Assembly (NCBI RefSeq): GCF_030316845.1
Contig: NZ_JASZYS010000003.1
Span: 1 to 64,000, forward strand
Direction of reading: 5' to 3'
Source of the DNA: Variovorax davisae
GTDB lineage: Bacteria; Pseudomonadota; Gammaproteobacteria; Burkholderiales; Burkholderiaceae_C
Length of the DNA stretch: 64,000 nucleotides
Shown one piece after another: positions 26,514 to 35,343 of this stretch. A program made the translations under genes and the position numbers. Position 1 is the stretch's first letter. Each line of letters begins with the position of its first letter. Below the pieces are notes generated by a model. The model did not search any database and had not been told where the DNA came from. It saw only the letters and a program-made list of their open reading frames with translations.

Positions 26514-27474
26514 ATGGCAACCGGCGGCTTTAATCTACCCACCGGCCTTCCGCTTATCTGGAGTGGCTGGGAGCCCCATGACGGCGACATTGCAAGCGCT
26601 CCCGCCGCGGTCTCTTGGGGGCACAATCGTATAGACGTTTTCGCTCGCTCCATGCGTGGTCGCCTAATCCTCTGGCGCCGGCAACCTTGAATGTTTTTGG
26701 CTCAACTATCCAGACCTTCATCTTCGCCAGCTCTCGTGGAATGGTGGATGGGGCGAATGGGCTGATCGCGGACTCGCTTTCTTCCCAGCAGAAGATCCTT
26801 TTGGGGAAAGGGCAATGCGCCCACGTTTCGCGCCTGCGGCAGTTTCTCGATGGCCAGGTCGGATCGACGTATTTCAGTTAAATGACAATTTAAGGTTGGC
26901 GAATACGCACCTGAGTGGTGGTCTGACGAACCCACATTTGGCCCCCGAGAAATATCTGTTCTGCGCTTGTCACGCGAGGTATGGCAATGGAGAGGAACCA
27001 CGTTGGCGGGCGATCATCTGAACGTCTCCCCGGTATCAGGCCCCGCCGCCGTTGCCACGGGACCGAAAGACACTGCAATTTTTGTCTAGCTACGGCTCCG
27101 CTTCCCCTGGCTCGCTCTACGCGTTCTCCATTGTGGGCGACTTCCCAACCGACGGAGCCGAGGCGCACCATGGCTGGCACGACCTTGGCGGCGTCTTGGA
27201 ATCCGCGCCAGCGGCAGCTTTTCGGCCCCCGAAACAAATTCACGTGTTCGCCCACAATACGAATCACGGGGTTAGTCACAAGTGCTGGGACGGATCTTCT
27301 TGGTTGGAGTGGGAAGACTTGGGCGCACCACCATGTCTCATCGCAGATGCTCCTGCGGCAGCGTCGTGGGGACCAGATCGTGTTGATTGTTTCGTTCGCG
27401 GGATGGACAACAAGATGTGGCATATCGCGGGCGATGTCAGGTCTCCGCCGGGCGACGTCAACCCCATCCACTAG
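26514..27474 (+). pseudogene. PLL/DUF346-type beta-propeller lectin, frameshifted
   Basis: Read across three frames, this is one protein of about 315 residues made of repeats with the lectin-propeller pattern W-x-x-W ... APAAVSW ... RIDVFARSM. Examples are [10 protein letters not shown] with [31 protein letters not shown] with APAAVSRWPGRIDVFQL, VWQWRGTTLAG with SGPAAVATGP, and HHGWHDLGGVLESAPAAAF. The last repeat is ADAPAAASWGPDRVDCFVRG. Frame changes are needed near 26685, 26970 and 27085. The start ATG has AGGAGAACGAC upstream. Such fucose/glycan-binding lectins (Photorhabdus PLL-like) have seven blades in about 370 residues. It is probably decayed; sequencing indels are possible. Confidence 0.7.
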
Positions 27475-27583
27475 CCTATCGTCCGAAGCAACCCCCGGCA
27501 AGCTCGCAGGGGAGGAATCCGAGCCGAATTTGTCTCCAGGCGCGGGCGGCCACTGCTAGGTTCCGATCAAAGGCCATTCGTGT

Positions 27584-28023
27584 GTGTCGCGCCTCCTCGC
27601 GGATGATGCCATGTCGGGGCTGGTGCACACTGTGGTTGGGACGTCGGCCAATGTGAGCGACATCAACGTCGCCGGAGCGCTGCTGCACGGCGAGGAGCAC
27701 GCGGCATTCGGCGACTCAGGCTATCAGGGGGTGCACAAACGAGCGGAAGCTGCAGGGCCGACCTGGCATGTGGCGATGCGCCCGGGTAAGCGCAGGCTGC
27801 TCAACCCGTTCATCTAGCTGGAGTTCGTAGCTGAGCGTGTCGATAAGATGAAGGCCAGCATCCGAGCCAAGGTCGAGCACCCATTCCGGGTCATCAAGCA
27901 GCAGTTCGGGTTCACGAAGGTGCGCTATCGCGGCTTGGCGAAGAACACGGCGCAGATCGTCACGCTGTTCGCACTGTCGAACCTGTGGATGACGCGGCGC
28001 AAGTTGATGGAGGTCAGGGGATG
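27584..28023 (+). pseudogene. IS5-family transposase C-terminal remnant
   Basis: The frame reads SGLVHTVVGTSANVSDINVA, GEEHAAFGDSGYQG and HVAMRPGKRR. After an in-frame TAG at about 27815 it continues [40 protein letters not shown] and [11 protein letters not shown]. This is the C-terminal half of the IS5-group DDE transposase, including the Y-(2)-R-(3)-E-(6)-K-like signature near [12 protein letters not shown]. It has the same orientation as the N-terminal piece at 24268, with the DUF5648 and lectin genes between the two. Not functional. Confidence 0.8.
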
Positions 28024-28200
28024 AGTGCGCCTGCGAAGACCGAATCGGGCTCGAAAGGCGGACGCAGTGGCTGCCCCACGCAGCAAAACGTTGCTGACCT
28101 TGCTCGATCGAGCCATCTGGTTTCGGTGGCACCACCCTATTCATTCAGACGTGATCGCAGAACGTGTTCTGCAGACCATCCCTAGGGCCCCGGAACTCCG

Positions 28201-29178
28201 CTACTTGCTCTTGATGCTCTGGTCCAGAAGATCGTTTGTGAAGACGTCGGTCGGCTTGAACGGCTTCACGTTGAAAACGTCCCTGACGACGTTGTAGTCC
28301 GCCTCGACCCGCTTGGGATCGAACCCGCCGAGTGCGAGCTTGCGTGAGGTGTCGTCCACCAGCAAGGTCTCGACGTTTTTCCAGCTCGCATTGACATCTT
28401 CGAGCTTTTGACTGGCTACCTCGGCTAGGTACTCGTTGCAGGGCTGCGGGTTCTGCAAACAGGCGGCATATGCCCGCTGCACGACCGGCACGAACTTCGC
28501 CAGCGCGGCCTTGTTCTTTTCGAGGTAGGCGCGATTGGCGACGATGGCGTTTCCATACGGGTTGAAGCCGAGTTCGCGCGTCGCTACGAATCCGAGATCA
28601 CTGCCGAAGGTCCGTTCATAGACGTAGTGGACACTGTAGAAGTGGGTGGTGGCCGCAATCGCACCGGATTGCAGCGCGGCGATCTTGCCTTCCGGTGCGA
28701 CGTTCACCCAGGTGATGTCGTCGGCAGCAAGCCCCACGGTCTTTGCGATGGCTGGCCACATCACGCGAGCAGCGTCGCCGGGCGGGTTGCCGAGCTTCTT
28801 GCCCTTAAGATCAAGGACGTTGCGGATACCGGAGCTCTTCTTCCAATAGATGCCATACGGCGAGTTTGCATAGATGACGTAGATTCCAACCACGTCCGCG
28901 CCCTTGTCGCGGCCCTGCATGGCGGTTGCCATGTCGACGATACCGAGCGCGCTCTCACCACTGGCCGCTTTGAGCAGCGAATACGTGGACCCTTTGCCGT
29001 TCTCGAGGGAGACGTCCAGTCCAGCTTGCTTGAACCAACCCATCTTCTGCGCGTAAAAGAGCGGCGCGTGGTCTGCGCCCGGCAGCCAGTTGAGCACGAG
29101 GTTGATCTTGTCCTGCCCATGGGCCGCCCCGGCCGTGAGGAACGCCGCGGCAAGGGCCGCGAATCTTGTCTTGTTCAT
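28201..29178 (-). CDS. ABC transporter substrate-binding protein (NMT1/SsuA-like)
   Basis: A 325-residue periplasmic receptor with a signal peptide (MNKTRFAALAAAFLTAGAAH, cleavage after AHGQ). Conserved NMT1/THI5 features are NLVLNWLPGADHAPLFYAQK, GWFKQAGLDVSLENG, SALGIVDMATAMQGRDKG and the DLKGKKLGNPPG hinge. Family members bind thiamine precursors, sulfonates, nitrate or small carboxylates; the ligand here is unknown. It is the last gene of the eight-gene minus-strand operon and follows the ATPase by 34 bp, so it supplies the receptor for that importer. It presumably imports the compound that the upstream enzymes degrade. Confidence 0.92.
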   Translation of the reverse strand: MNKTRFAALAAAFLTAGAAHGQDKINLVLNWLPGADHAPLFYAQKMGWFKQAGLDVSLENGKGSTYSLLKAASGESALGIVDMATAMQGRDKGADVVGIYVIYANSPYGIYWKKSSGIRNVLDLKGKKLGNPPGDAARVMWPAIAKTVGLAADDITWVNVAPEGKIAALQSGAIAATTHFYSVHYVYERTFGSDLGFVATRELGFNPYGNAIVANRAYLEKNKAALAKFVPVVQRAYAACLQNPQPCNEYLAEVASQKLEDVNASWKNVETLLVDDTSRKLALGGFDPKRVEADYNVVRDVFNVKPFKPTDVFTNDLLDQSIKSK

Positions 29179-29212
29179 CTGTGTCTCCGTTGACTTGATG
29201 TGGTGGGGTAGC

Positions 29213-29983
29213 TCAGTCCATGCCGAGCAGCGAATAGACGCGCTTGGTGTATCGCCCGAACTCATTGTTCGTCTTCATGTCGAGAGTTCGCGGGTACGGC
29301 AGATCAACCTGGAAGTTGTCCACCATGCGCGCCGGCCGCGACGACAGCACGACGACCTTGCTCCCGACGAAGACCGCTTCCTGGATGCCGTGCGTGACGA
29401 AGATGATCGTCTTGCGCGCAGCCTCCCAGATGCGAAGGAGCTCGAGATTCATCTTTTCGCGCGTCAGCGCATCCAGCGCGCCGAACGGCTCGTCCATCAG
29501 GACCAGCTTGGGATCGTGGATCAGCGCGCGTGCAATTGCCGCACGCTGCTGCATGCCGCCGGACAGTTCGAACGGATGCTTGTTCTCGAAGCCCTCCAGG
29601 CCGACCATGCGCAGCAGGTCCTTGCCGCGCTCGCGCACCTCACGGGTCGGCAAATCCAGTATCTCGGCGGGCAACAGAACGTTGTCCAGGATCGTGCGCC
29701 ACTTCAACAGAAGGGGTTGTTGGAACACCATGCCGATGTCCCGCCCCTCGACGAAGGAGACCTTGTCGCTGCCGATGCGCACCTGTCCGCCGTCGTGCGC
29801 GTGCAGCCCGGCGAGAATCTTCAGAAGCGTCGACTTGCCGCACCCCGAGGGGCCGACGAGCGAGACCAGTTCTCCCTCCTGGATGTCGAGCGTCACGTCG
29901 GAGACTGCCAGGAACTCCTGGTCCTTGGCGCGGTAAACCTTGCGCACCTTGTCCAGGTGAATGAATGTGTTCGCGGTATTCAT
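29213..29983 (-). CDS. ABC transporter ATP-binding protein (SsuB/TauB type)
   Basis: A 256-residue ATPase with all motifs intact: Walker A GPSGCGKST, Q loop MVFQQPLLLKW, signature ELSGGMQQRAAIARAL, Walker B LVLMDEPFGALD and H loop FVTHGIQEAVF. It drives import by the permease encoded 4 bp upstream, working with the NMT1-like receptor downstream. The frame extends upstream to 30046 but the natural start is MNTANTFIHL at 29983. Members of this subfamily serve sulfonate, nitrate and pyrimidine-type substrates. Confidence 0.95.
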   Translation of the reverse strand: MNTANTFIHLDKVRKVYRAKDQEFLAVSDVTLDIQEGELVSLVGPSGCGKSTLLKILAGLHAHDGGQVRIGSDKVSFVEGRDIGMVFQQPLLLKWRTILDNVLLPAEILDLPTREVRERGKDLLRMVGLEGFENKHPFELSGGMQQRAAIARALIHDPKLVLMDEPFGALDALTREKMNLELLRIWEAARKTIIFVTHGIQEAVFVGSKVVVLSSRPARMVDNFQVDLPYPRTLDMKTNNEFGRYTKRVYSLLGMD

Positions 29984-29987
29984 GGTG

Positions 29988-30812
29988 TCAGTCCAGCCGA
30001 GCGTCGCGCACGACAAGAAGGTGCTCGAGCAGGAAGACGAGCCCATAGAGCAAGACCCCGATCAGCGTGATGAGGATGACTGCCATGAACATTGCATCCG
30101 TGTCCATGGTGGCCTGTGCTGAGAGCATCAGGTTGCCCAGGCCCTTCTCCGAACCGATGAACTCGCCCACCACGGCCCCCGCCACGGCAAAGACGCTTGC
30201 GACCTTCATCCCAGAGAAGATGTAGGGCAGCGCGCTCGGCAGCTGGATCTTCGAAAAGATTTGCCAGCGCGAGGCCTTCACCGTACGCACCAGGTCGATC
30301 AGGTCGGGCTCGACTTCCTTCAGGCCGCGCGCGGTTGTCAACACGATTGGGAAAAAGCAGATGGTGAAGGTGATGATGATGTTGGGGATCACACCGTAGC
30401 TCAGCCACACGATGAAAAGGGGCGCCAAAGCGATCTTGGGAATCATGTTGAGCGTCACCAGCAGCGGCATCAGCGTCAGCGAGAGCCAACGTGACCACGA
30501 CGTGACAAGGGCAAGCGCGATACCTACGACCACTGCCAGCAGATAGCCTCCAAACACCTCGATCGTGGTCGCGACCACGTGGCTGGGCCAGTTGTAGCTG
30601 GCCTGCGTGAGGGTCATCAGCGTGCTTTGTGGGCTCGGCAGGATGTACTTCGGTGCCCCACCGAACGTCGTGACCGCCCACCATGCCGCCAGCACTGCAA
30701 GATGAATCGTGGCAGGCCAAAACCATCGCCCGCCGGCGATGGAGCGAAGGCTGAAGTACCGCGCTTCGAGGAGCCGCGGTGACGGAAGGACGGGATTGAT
30801 CAAGACACTCAC
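29988..30812 (-). CDS. ABC transporter permease (SsuC/TauC type)
   Basis: A 274-residue inner-membrane protein with six hydrophobic segments and the EAA-like loop (EVEPDLIDLVRTVKASRWQI ... LPSALPYIFSGMKVA) typical of binding-protein-dependent permeases. The first helix is ATIHLAVLAAWWAVTTFGG. It is one of the two identical permease copies expected in a homodimeric importer, since only one permease gene is present. It follows the epimerase-like gene by 10 bp and precedes the ATPase by 4 bp. It belongs to the operon controlled from 36.7 kb. Confidence 0.94.
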   Translation of the reverse strand: MSVLINPVLPSPRLLEARYFSLRSIAGGRWFWPATIHLAVLAAWWAVTTFGGAPKYILPSPQSTLMTLTQASYNWPSHVVATTIEVFGGYLLAVVVGIALALVTSWSRWLSLTLMPLLVTLNMIPKIALAPLFIVWLSYGVIPNIIITFTICFFPIVLTTARGLKEVEPDLIDLVRTVKASRWQIFSKIQLPSALPYIFSGMKVASVFAVAGAVVGEFIGSEKGLGNLMLSAQATMDTDAMFMAVILITLIGVLLYGLVFLLEHLLVVRDARLD

Positions 30813-30822
30813 CTTGGGTCTC

Positions 30823-31866
30823 TCAGAACTTGCCGGTGTGGACTTCGAACTTGCTGGGCTTGCCGATCGAGGGCTTCTCGTTGGTCACCCAGTCTGCGAC
30901 CCACTTGACCATGCGACGCAGGGGCACCGTCGGGTAGCCGAACAATTCGGCCGAAAGGTCACCATTGACGACAATGGTGTCCTGCTCGCTGCCTTTGAAG
31001 CGCGGGGTCTTGCCCATGATGCGGCCGAACTCAAGGGCAATGTCGTAGACGCTCACCACCTCCGGGCCTGTGATGTTGATCGGGGCCGAAGGCGTCTCGC
31101 AATGATTCAGGCAGCGCAGGATCTGCGAGTTGGCGTCGCCCTGCCAGATGACATTGACGTGACCCGTCGTCAGGTCGATCTCTTCATCCTTCAACACCCA
31201 GTTCGCGATCTCCTGCAGTGCCCCGTAGCGCATGTCGATGGAGTACGACAGACGGCTGATGCGTCCCGGCGTCCCGTACTTCTTCGAGAAGTGCCGGAAC
31301 ATGCGCTCGCGCCCGACGACCGAGTTGGCATATTCACCAGGACGGGCCAGCGGAGGTGCCGATTCAAGTGACCCGCGGTGCAGCACGCTGACGCCGGGAT
31401 ACACGTGGATGGTGGAGAAGGCGACGATACGGCTGCCTTTGAAGGCTTCGGCGACGAAGGCAGGCACCAGCGCATTCATGGCCCAGGTCATCTCCTGGTC
31501 GCCGTCCGTGCCGAACTTGCGCCCGGCCATGAAAATGACGTTGGGGAGACGGGGCAGCGCTTCGACTGCCTCGCGGTCGAGCAGATCGCACGTGATGGTC
31601 TCTACGCCCCAGTTCTGAAGCTTGGCCTTCTCCTGGGCGTCCGAGAAGCGCGCCACACCCACCACGCGCTTTGTCGGCGCCGCGGGGTTGGCCAAGCGCG
31701 CTAGTGTGACCCCCATTTTGCCAGCCACGCCGAGGATGATGATGTCGCCCTCAAGGCGACGCAGGTCGTCCACGAGGGCTTGTGACGGGGTGGACATGAA
31801 GTCCTCCAGATGCTCCACGCTTTCGAAGCGTTCGGGCAGCGAAGCGAAGTTCAAGAGTTCGGTCAT
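30823..31866 (-). CDS. NAD-dependent epimerase/dehydratase-family protein
   Basis: A 347-residue extended-SDR protein. The Rossmann start is IIILGVAGKMGVTLARLA (GxxGxxG), followed by a substrate region (VIFMAGRKFGTDGDQEMTWA, FSTIHVYPGVSVLHRGS). The usual catalytic YxxxK is not clear: the expected position reads EYANSVVGRERM, with Tyr present but the Lys replaced, so the chemistry may differ from classical epimerases. It lies between a DapA-like gene and the ABC permease in a dense operon. A sugar-acid or hydroxy-acid redox step is possible; the substrate is unknown. The start is MTELLNF at 31866, not the hydrophobic upstream extension. Confidence 0.85.
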   Translation of the reverse strand: MTELLNFASLPERFESVEHLEDFMSTPSQALVDDLRRLEGDIIILGVAGKMGVTLARLANPAAPTKRVVGVARFSDAQEKAKLQNWGVETITCDLLDREAVEALPRLPNVIFMAGRKFGTDGDQEMTWAMNALVPAFVAEAFKGSRIVAFSTIHVYPGVSVLHRGSLESAPPLARPGEYANSVVGRERMFRHFSKKYGTPGRISRLSYSIDMRYGALQEIANWVLKDEEIDLTTGHVNVIWQGDANSQILRCLNHCETPSAPINITGPEVVSVYDIALEFGRIMGKTPRFKGSEQDTIVVNGDLSAELFGYPTVPLRRMVKWVADWVTNEKPSIGKPSKFEVHTGKF

Positions 31867-31910
31867 GCGTATCTCCGGGAATTGAAAGAATAGAAGAGAA
31901 AAGAAAAGGA

Positions 31911-32975
31911 TCAGGCCAACCAACGCTCAAGGTTGGCGCGGACGAACTCGTCGTCGTTCATTTCGGGGTAGTCGCGATAGACGCGATCGATCAGCTCGAG
32001 TTGGCCGGGGCTGAGCACTTCGTTCGGATCCAGGCAGCGCGTGAATTCGAAGAGCCCCTGGCGTCGAAGCACTTCGTGGCACCCGGGTACGCAGCCGCGA
32101 AAGTCGTTCTGCGCGTCGTAGATCGCCCGGTTGCAGTCGGTCACGATCGAATCGAGGGCAAGCAGTTCGTTGCTCGCGCTGTCGCCGTCCTGGGCGGCAC
32201 GCAATCGGTTGAACAGCTGCACGGCGCTGCGTGTCCACACGGCCCAATGGCCGAGCAGGCCCCCGCGGATGCGAACTGTCACACGCTCGTCCTCGCGCGG
32301 CACGACGAAGGGCTGCAAAAGATCGAGCACGATGTGATCGTCGTTGCCGGTGTACAGCGTGACGCGGTTTTCGGCCCGCGCCTGAACCAGCCCGTGCACC
32401 ACATCGAGCGTGCGATAGCGGTTGAAGGGCGCCATCTTGATGCCGATCACATTCTCGATTTCGCAGAAGCGCCGCCAGAAGTCGCGCGACAGCACGATGC
32501 CGCCGACTTCGGTTAGGAGGTAGAAGCCGATGAGCGGCATGATCTGCGCGATTTCGTCGCAATGGGCGATGATTTCGTCCTCGCTGCATCCCTTGAACGC
32601 CGCCACATTGAGTAGCGCGGCGTCGTAGCCGAGTGCGGCCGCCATGCGCGCTTCGTTCGCGGCCTGCGCCGTGCGTCCCGTGACACCCGCCACCATGAAG
32701 GCGTCCGGTCTGTCCCATTCCCGTGCGCTCGCCGCGACGTGGGAGAGCACGGTTTCATACAGTCCGTGCGCGCGAATCGCAAATTGGGTGGTGTGCACGC
32801 CGACGGCAATGCCGCCGGCGCCCGCGTCGAGGTAGTAGCGCGTCAGCGCCCGCATCCGGCGCTCGTCAAGGCGCAGTTCGGGCGTGAGCGCCAGAAGATG
32901 CGCGGGCAGCACGGCGCCGCTGCGAAAGCGCTCAAGGCGAGGCGTGCGTTTCTCGGTGAGGGTTTCGATGGTCAT
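31911..32975 (-). CDS. Dihydrodipicolinate synthase (DapA)-superfamily lyase
   Basis: A 354-residue class I aldolase-type TIM barrel. The Schiff-base lysine is Lys180 in NVIGIKMAPFNRYRTLD, with Tyr152 (LIGFYLLTEVGG) as the probable catalytic tyrosine. It is longer than DapA (about 290) because of a C-terminal helical extension. The lysine-synthesis DapA motif at the N-terminus (GTTGE-type) is replaced by AVGVHTTQF, so this is not the lysine enzyme but a catabolic member, such as a hydratase-aldolase or keto-deoxy-acid lyase. Its start overlaps the preceding stop (ATGA), implying coupling to the CoA-transferase. Confidence 0.88.
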   Translation of the reverse strand: MTIETLTEKRTPRLERFRSGAVLPAHLLALTPELRLDERRMRALTRYYLDAGAGGIAVGVHTTQFAIRAHGLYETVLSHVAASAREWDRPDAFMVAGVTGRTAQAANEARMAAALGYDAALLNVAAFKGCSEDEIIAHCDEIAQIMPLIGFYLLTEVGGIVLSRDFWRRFCEIENVIGIKMAPFNRYRTLDVVHGLVQARAENRVTLYTGNDDHIVLDLLQPFVVPREDERVTVRIRGGLLGHWAVWTRSAVQLFNRLRAAQDGDSASNELLALDSIVTDCNRAIYDAQNDFRGCVPGCHEVLRRQGLFEFTRCLDPNEVLSPGQLELIDRVYRDYPEMNDDEFVRANLERWLA

Positions 32976-34600
32976 GCGTCCGCCGTGGTCAACAGGTCTT
33001 GAGAGGTCATGCAAGTCTGCAGCGCGAAGGTCGAGAGATCCATGGGCTTGAGCGCGGGGTCGATACGCACCGGGGCGAAGTCCATGAGGTCGAGAACTTG
33101 GGTCTGGACGTCGATCCCAGGCGCGACCTCGATCAGGACCAGGCCATCGGCTTCAACGCGGAAGACTGCGCGCTCGGTGACGATGTGTGCCTCCTGTGCA
33201 CGGCGGGCCACGCCGTCGCGCACGCGATAGGTGATGTGCGAGGCGCGCGCGACGAACTTTCTCTGGCGTCCTTCCTTGACTATCCGCAACTGCCCGTCCT
33301 CCAGTCGAACTTCGAGCCCGCCGGTCGTGAAGGTACCGCAGAACAGCAGCCGGCGCGCGTTCTCGGCGATGTCGATGAACCCACCCGCACCTGGGTTGGC
33401 AGTACCGAATCGACTGACGTTCACGGTGCCCTCGTCGTCGAATTCCGCGAAAGCCAGCGCGGCGAATCGACAGAGGCCTGCGTCAATGAGGTCGAACTGG
33501 CTCAGGCCGTCGAGAATCGCCTCCGGGTTCACGTTCGCGGAGAACTGCCAGCCGCTCATCACGACGCCGCCGTAGGACCCGTGCTCGGTGGTGAACCAGT
33601 AGTCGCGAACGGTCTGCGCATCGAGCTGGCCGGTTTCTGCCATCACCAACGGCATGTCCGACGATGCGCCGAAACCCAGGATGCTGAGTTCGTGCGTGCG
33701 CATTTCCTGAGCAGCGCGCCAGGCCACGATCTTGTCGGCCCCGAACGGCATGCGCGGGAGCGCTGCGATCACCGGCTCCATCGGCTGGCCGCCGAGGTAG
33801 CCGGTGTCGAACGGGGTCTGCGTGACCATCATCTGGGCTTCATCGACGACGACTGCGTCGACCAGCACCCCGGGGAGTGGCACTTGGGTGGCGGGCCGAC
33901 TGCCGCGCGGCACCACGCGGCGAACTTGCGCGATGACGCGGCCGCCACAAGCCTTGGCAGCCAGCGCCAGAGCGACGTTGGATGACACCAGTGCCTCGTC
34001 TTCCCAGCTCAGATTGCCGAATTCGTCGGCGGTCGATGCGCGAATGAACGCGCAGTCGATGTTCCAGGTCGGATAGAACAGGTAGGGCTTTCCTTCGAAG
34101 TCCATCTTGCGGACCAGGTCGTCCTTGGCAAGCTCGGTGAATTTGCCTCCGCCGTTCTCCGGATCGATGTAGGTGCCAAGGCCGACGCTTGTCAGGTAAC
34201 CGGGCGACTTGCGGGCCACCTCGCGCAGCCAGTGCATCGACGCGCCAATCGGCCAGCTGTACGCTTCAATCTTGTTCTCGCGGATAAGCCGCATGAGCTC
34301 TGGGCGCTTGCCAGTCTTAGGATGCACCGGATTGATGTAAGAGCCCGACACGATGCGCTTGAGCATGCCTTCCTGGGCCAGGTGGTCCATGCCTTTGATC
34401 TCCATGGCGTCCCCCGTTCCGACCGGGAGATACAGGGTCAGGTCGGCCGGCGTCTGGGTTTCTCGATGACGGCGGCCCAGCGCCTCGAGGCAGCGCTCCG
34501 GCGTCACCCAACCGATGACACCGACACTGGCGATCGTGGCACCCGACGGGATGTCGGCGACGGCTTGATCGGCGGTCATCACTTTGCTCATGTTCTTCAT
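32972..34600 (-). CDS. Acyl-CoA:carboxylate CoA-transferase (YdiF/propionate CoA-transferase type)
   Basis: A 542-residue fused alpha-beta class I CoA-transferase. The alpha half carries NLSWEDEALVSSNVALALAA and the beta half the active-site region YWFTTEHGSYGGVVMSG, whose Glu is expected to form the glutamyl-CoA intermediate. It moves CoA between an acyl-CoA and a free acid, probably activating the pathway substrate at the expense of acetyl- or succinyl-CoA. The start MKNMSK overlaps the previous gene's stop by 4 bp, and its end overlaps the DapA-like start by 4 bp. The 110-codon upstream extension of the open frame is a shadow of the hydratase gene. Confidence 0.92.
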   Translation of the reverse strand: MKNMSKVMTADQAVADIPSGATIASVGVIGWVTPERCLEALGRRHRETQTPADLTLYLPVGTGDAMEIKGMDHLAQEGMLKRIVSGSYINPVHPKTGKRPELMRLIRENKIEAYSWPIGASMHWLREVARKSPGYLTSVGLGTYIDPENGGGKFTELAKDDLVRKMDFEGKPYLFYPTWNIDCAFIRASTADEFGNLSWEDEALVSSNVALALAAKACGGRVIAQVRRVVPRGSRPATQVPLPGVLVDAVVVDEAQMMVTQTPFDTGYLGGQPMEPVIAALPRMPFGADKIVAWRAAQEMRTHELSILGFGASSDMPLVMAETGQLDAQTVRDYWFTTEHGSYGGVVMSGWQFSANVNPEAILDGLSQFDLIDAGLCRFAALAFAEFDDEGTVNVSRFGTANPGAGGFIDIAENARRLLFCGTFTTGGLEVRLEDGQLRIVKEGRQRKFVARASHITYRVRDGVARRAQEAHIVTERAVFRVEADGLVLIEVAPGIDVQTQVLDLMDFAPVRIDPALKPMDLSTFALQTCMTSQDLLTTADA

Positions 34601-35343
34601 GCCTTGACTCCGAAGCGCGAAAGGGTGGTCTGCGCCGCGTCGCTGGCACAGTGCTGTACGAAGAGTTCCGAGGCCGCTGCGTCTGCCTCGGCGGGTGTGG
34701 AACCGTGGTGCTCCCGAAGGAAGCGCTTGATGGAGCGCCGCGCCGCCGCCGGCAGGCGGGCCCACGATTCGGCCAGTTCCAATGCCGTGGCAAGAGCCTG
34801 GCCGTCGGCGCACAGCGTGTCGACCAAACCAATTGATTTGGCCTGCGACGCGGACATTGGATTGGCGCCGAGAAGGACGTTGCGCGCACGCACGGCCCCG
34901 CAACGGTCGATCACCGGTTGGATCCCCCATGGAGGAATCCAGCCATTGAGCACCTCGGGCATGTGCCAGCGGGCGTTGTCCTCAGAGACGACGTGGTCGC
35001 AGGCCGCAGCCAGCGACAGGCCGCCGCCCAGCGCGAAGCCGCGAACCGCCGCGATGACCGGCAGATCGATGTCGTAGAGCGTGCGTGCCAGGGCCGCCTT
35101 GGCGAACTCGATGCGGGCCATCTGCTCGCCGCTTTGCCCGGCGAGTTCCTTGAGATCGCTGCCGGCACAGAACCAGTCCTCCTGGCCGTAAAGCACTGCC
35201 ACGGCGCAACGCTTGTCCTCGCTCGCGGCGCGCAACGAGGCTGCGAGCGCGTTGGCGGTGTTGCTGTCGATGGCGTTGCGGCGAGTGGGCCGTTCGATGC
35301 GGAAGTGCCATACCCCCGAGGGGCTTTGATGTTGTGCGCTCAT
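34597..35343 (-). CDS. Enoyl-CoA hydratase/isomerase-family protein
   Basis: A 248-residue crotonase-fold enzyme. Oxyanion-hole segments are DWFCAGSDLKELAG and RGFALGGGLSLAAACD; the second active-site loop reads ARWHMPEVLNGWIPPWG with Glu in the usual place. It acts on a CoA thioester by hydration, isomerisation or cleavage. It directly follows the FAD-dependent gene (stop and start adjacent at 35343/35344) and is coupled to the CoA-transferase. The order suggests the transferase makes the CoA ester that this enzyme processes. The reaction cannot be refined from sequence. Confidence 0.92.
   Translation of the reverse strand: MSAQHQSPSGVWHFRIERPTRRNAIDSNTANALAASLRAASEDKRCAVAVLYGQEDWFCAGSDLKELAGQSGEQMARIEFAKAALARTLYDIDLPVIAAVRGFALGGGLSLAAACDHVVSEDNARWHMPEVLNGWIPPWGIQPVIDRCGAVRARNVLLGANPMSASQAKSIGLVDTLCADGQALATALELAESWARLPAAARRSIKRFLREHHGSTPAEADAAASELFVQHCASDAAQTTLSRFGVKA

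Noticed and set aside
27052..27474. Separate 140-residue gene for the last lectin blades
   Set aside because: It starts in mid-blade and has no ribosome site, so it is treated as part of the frameshifted lectin.
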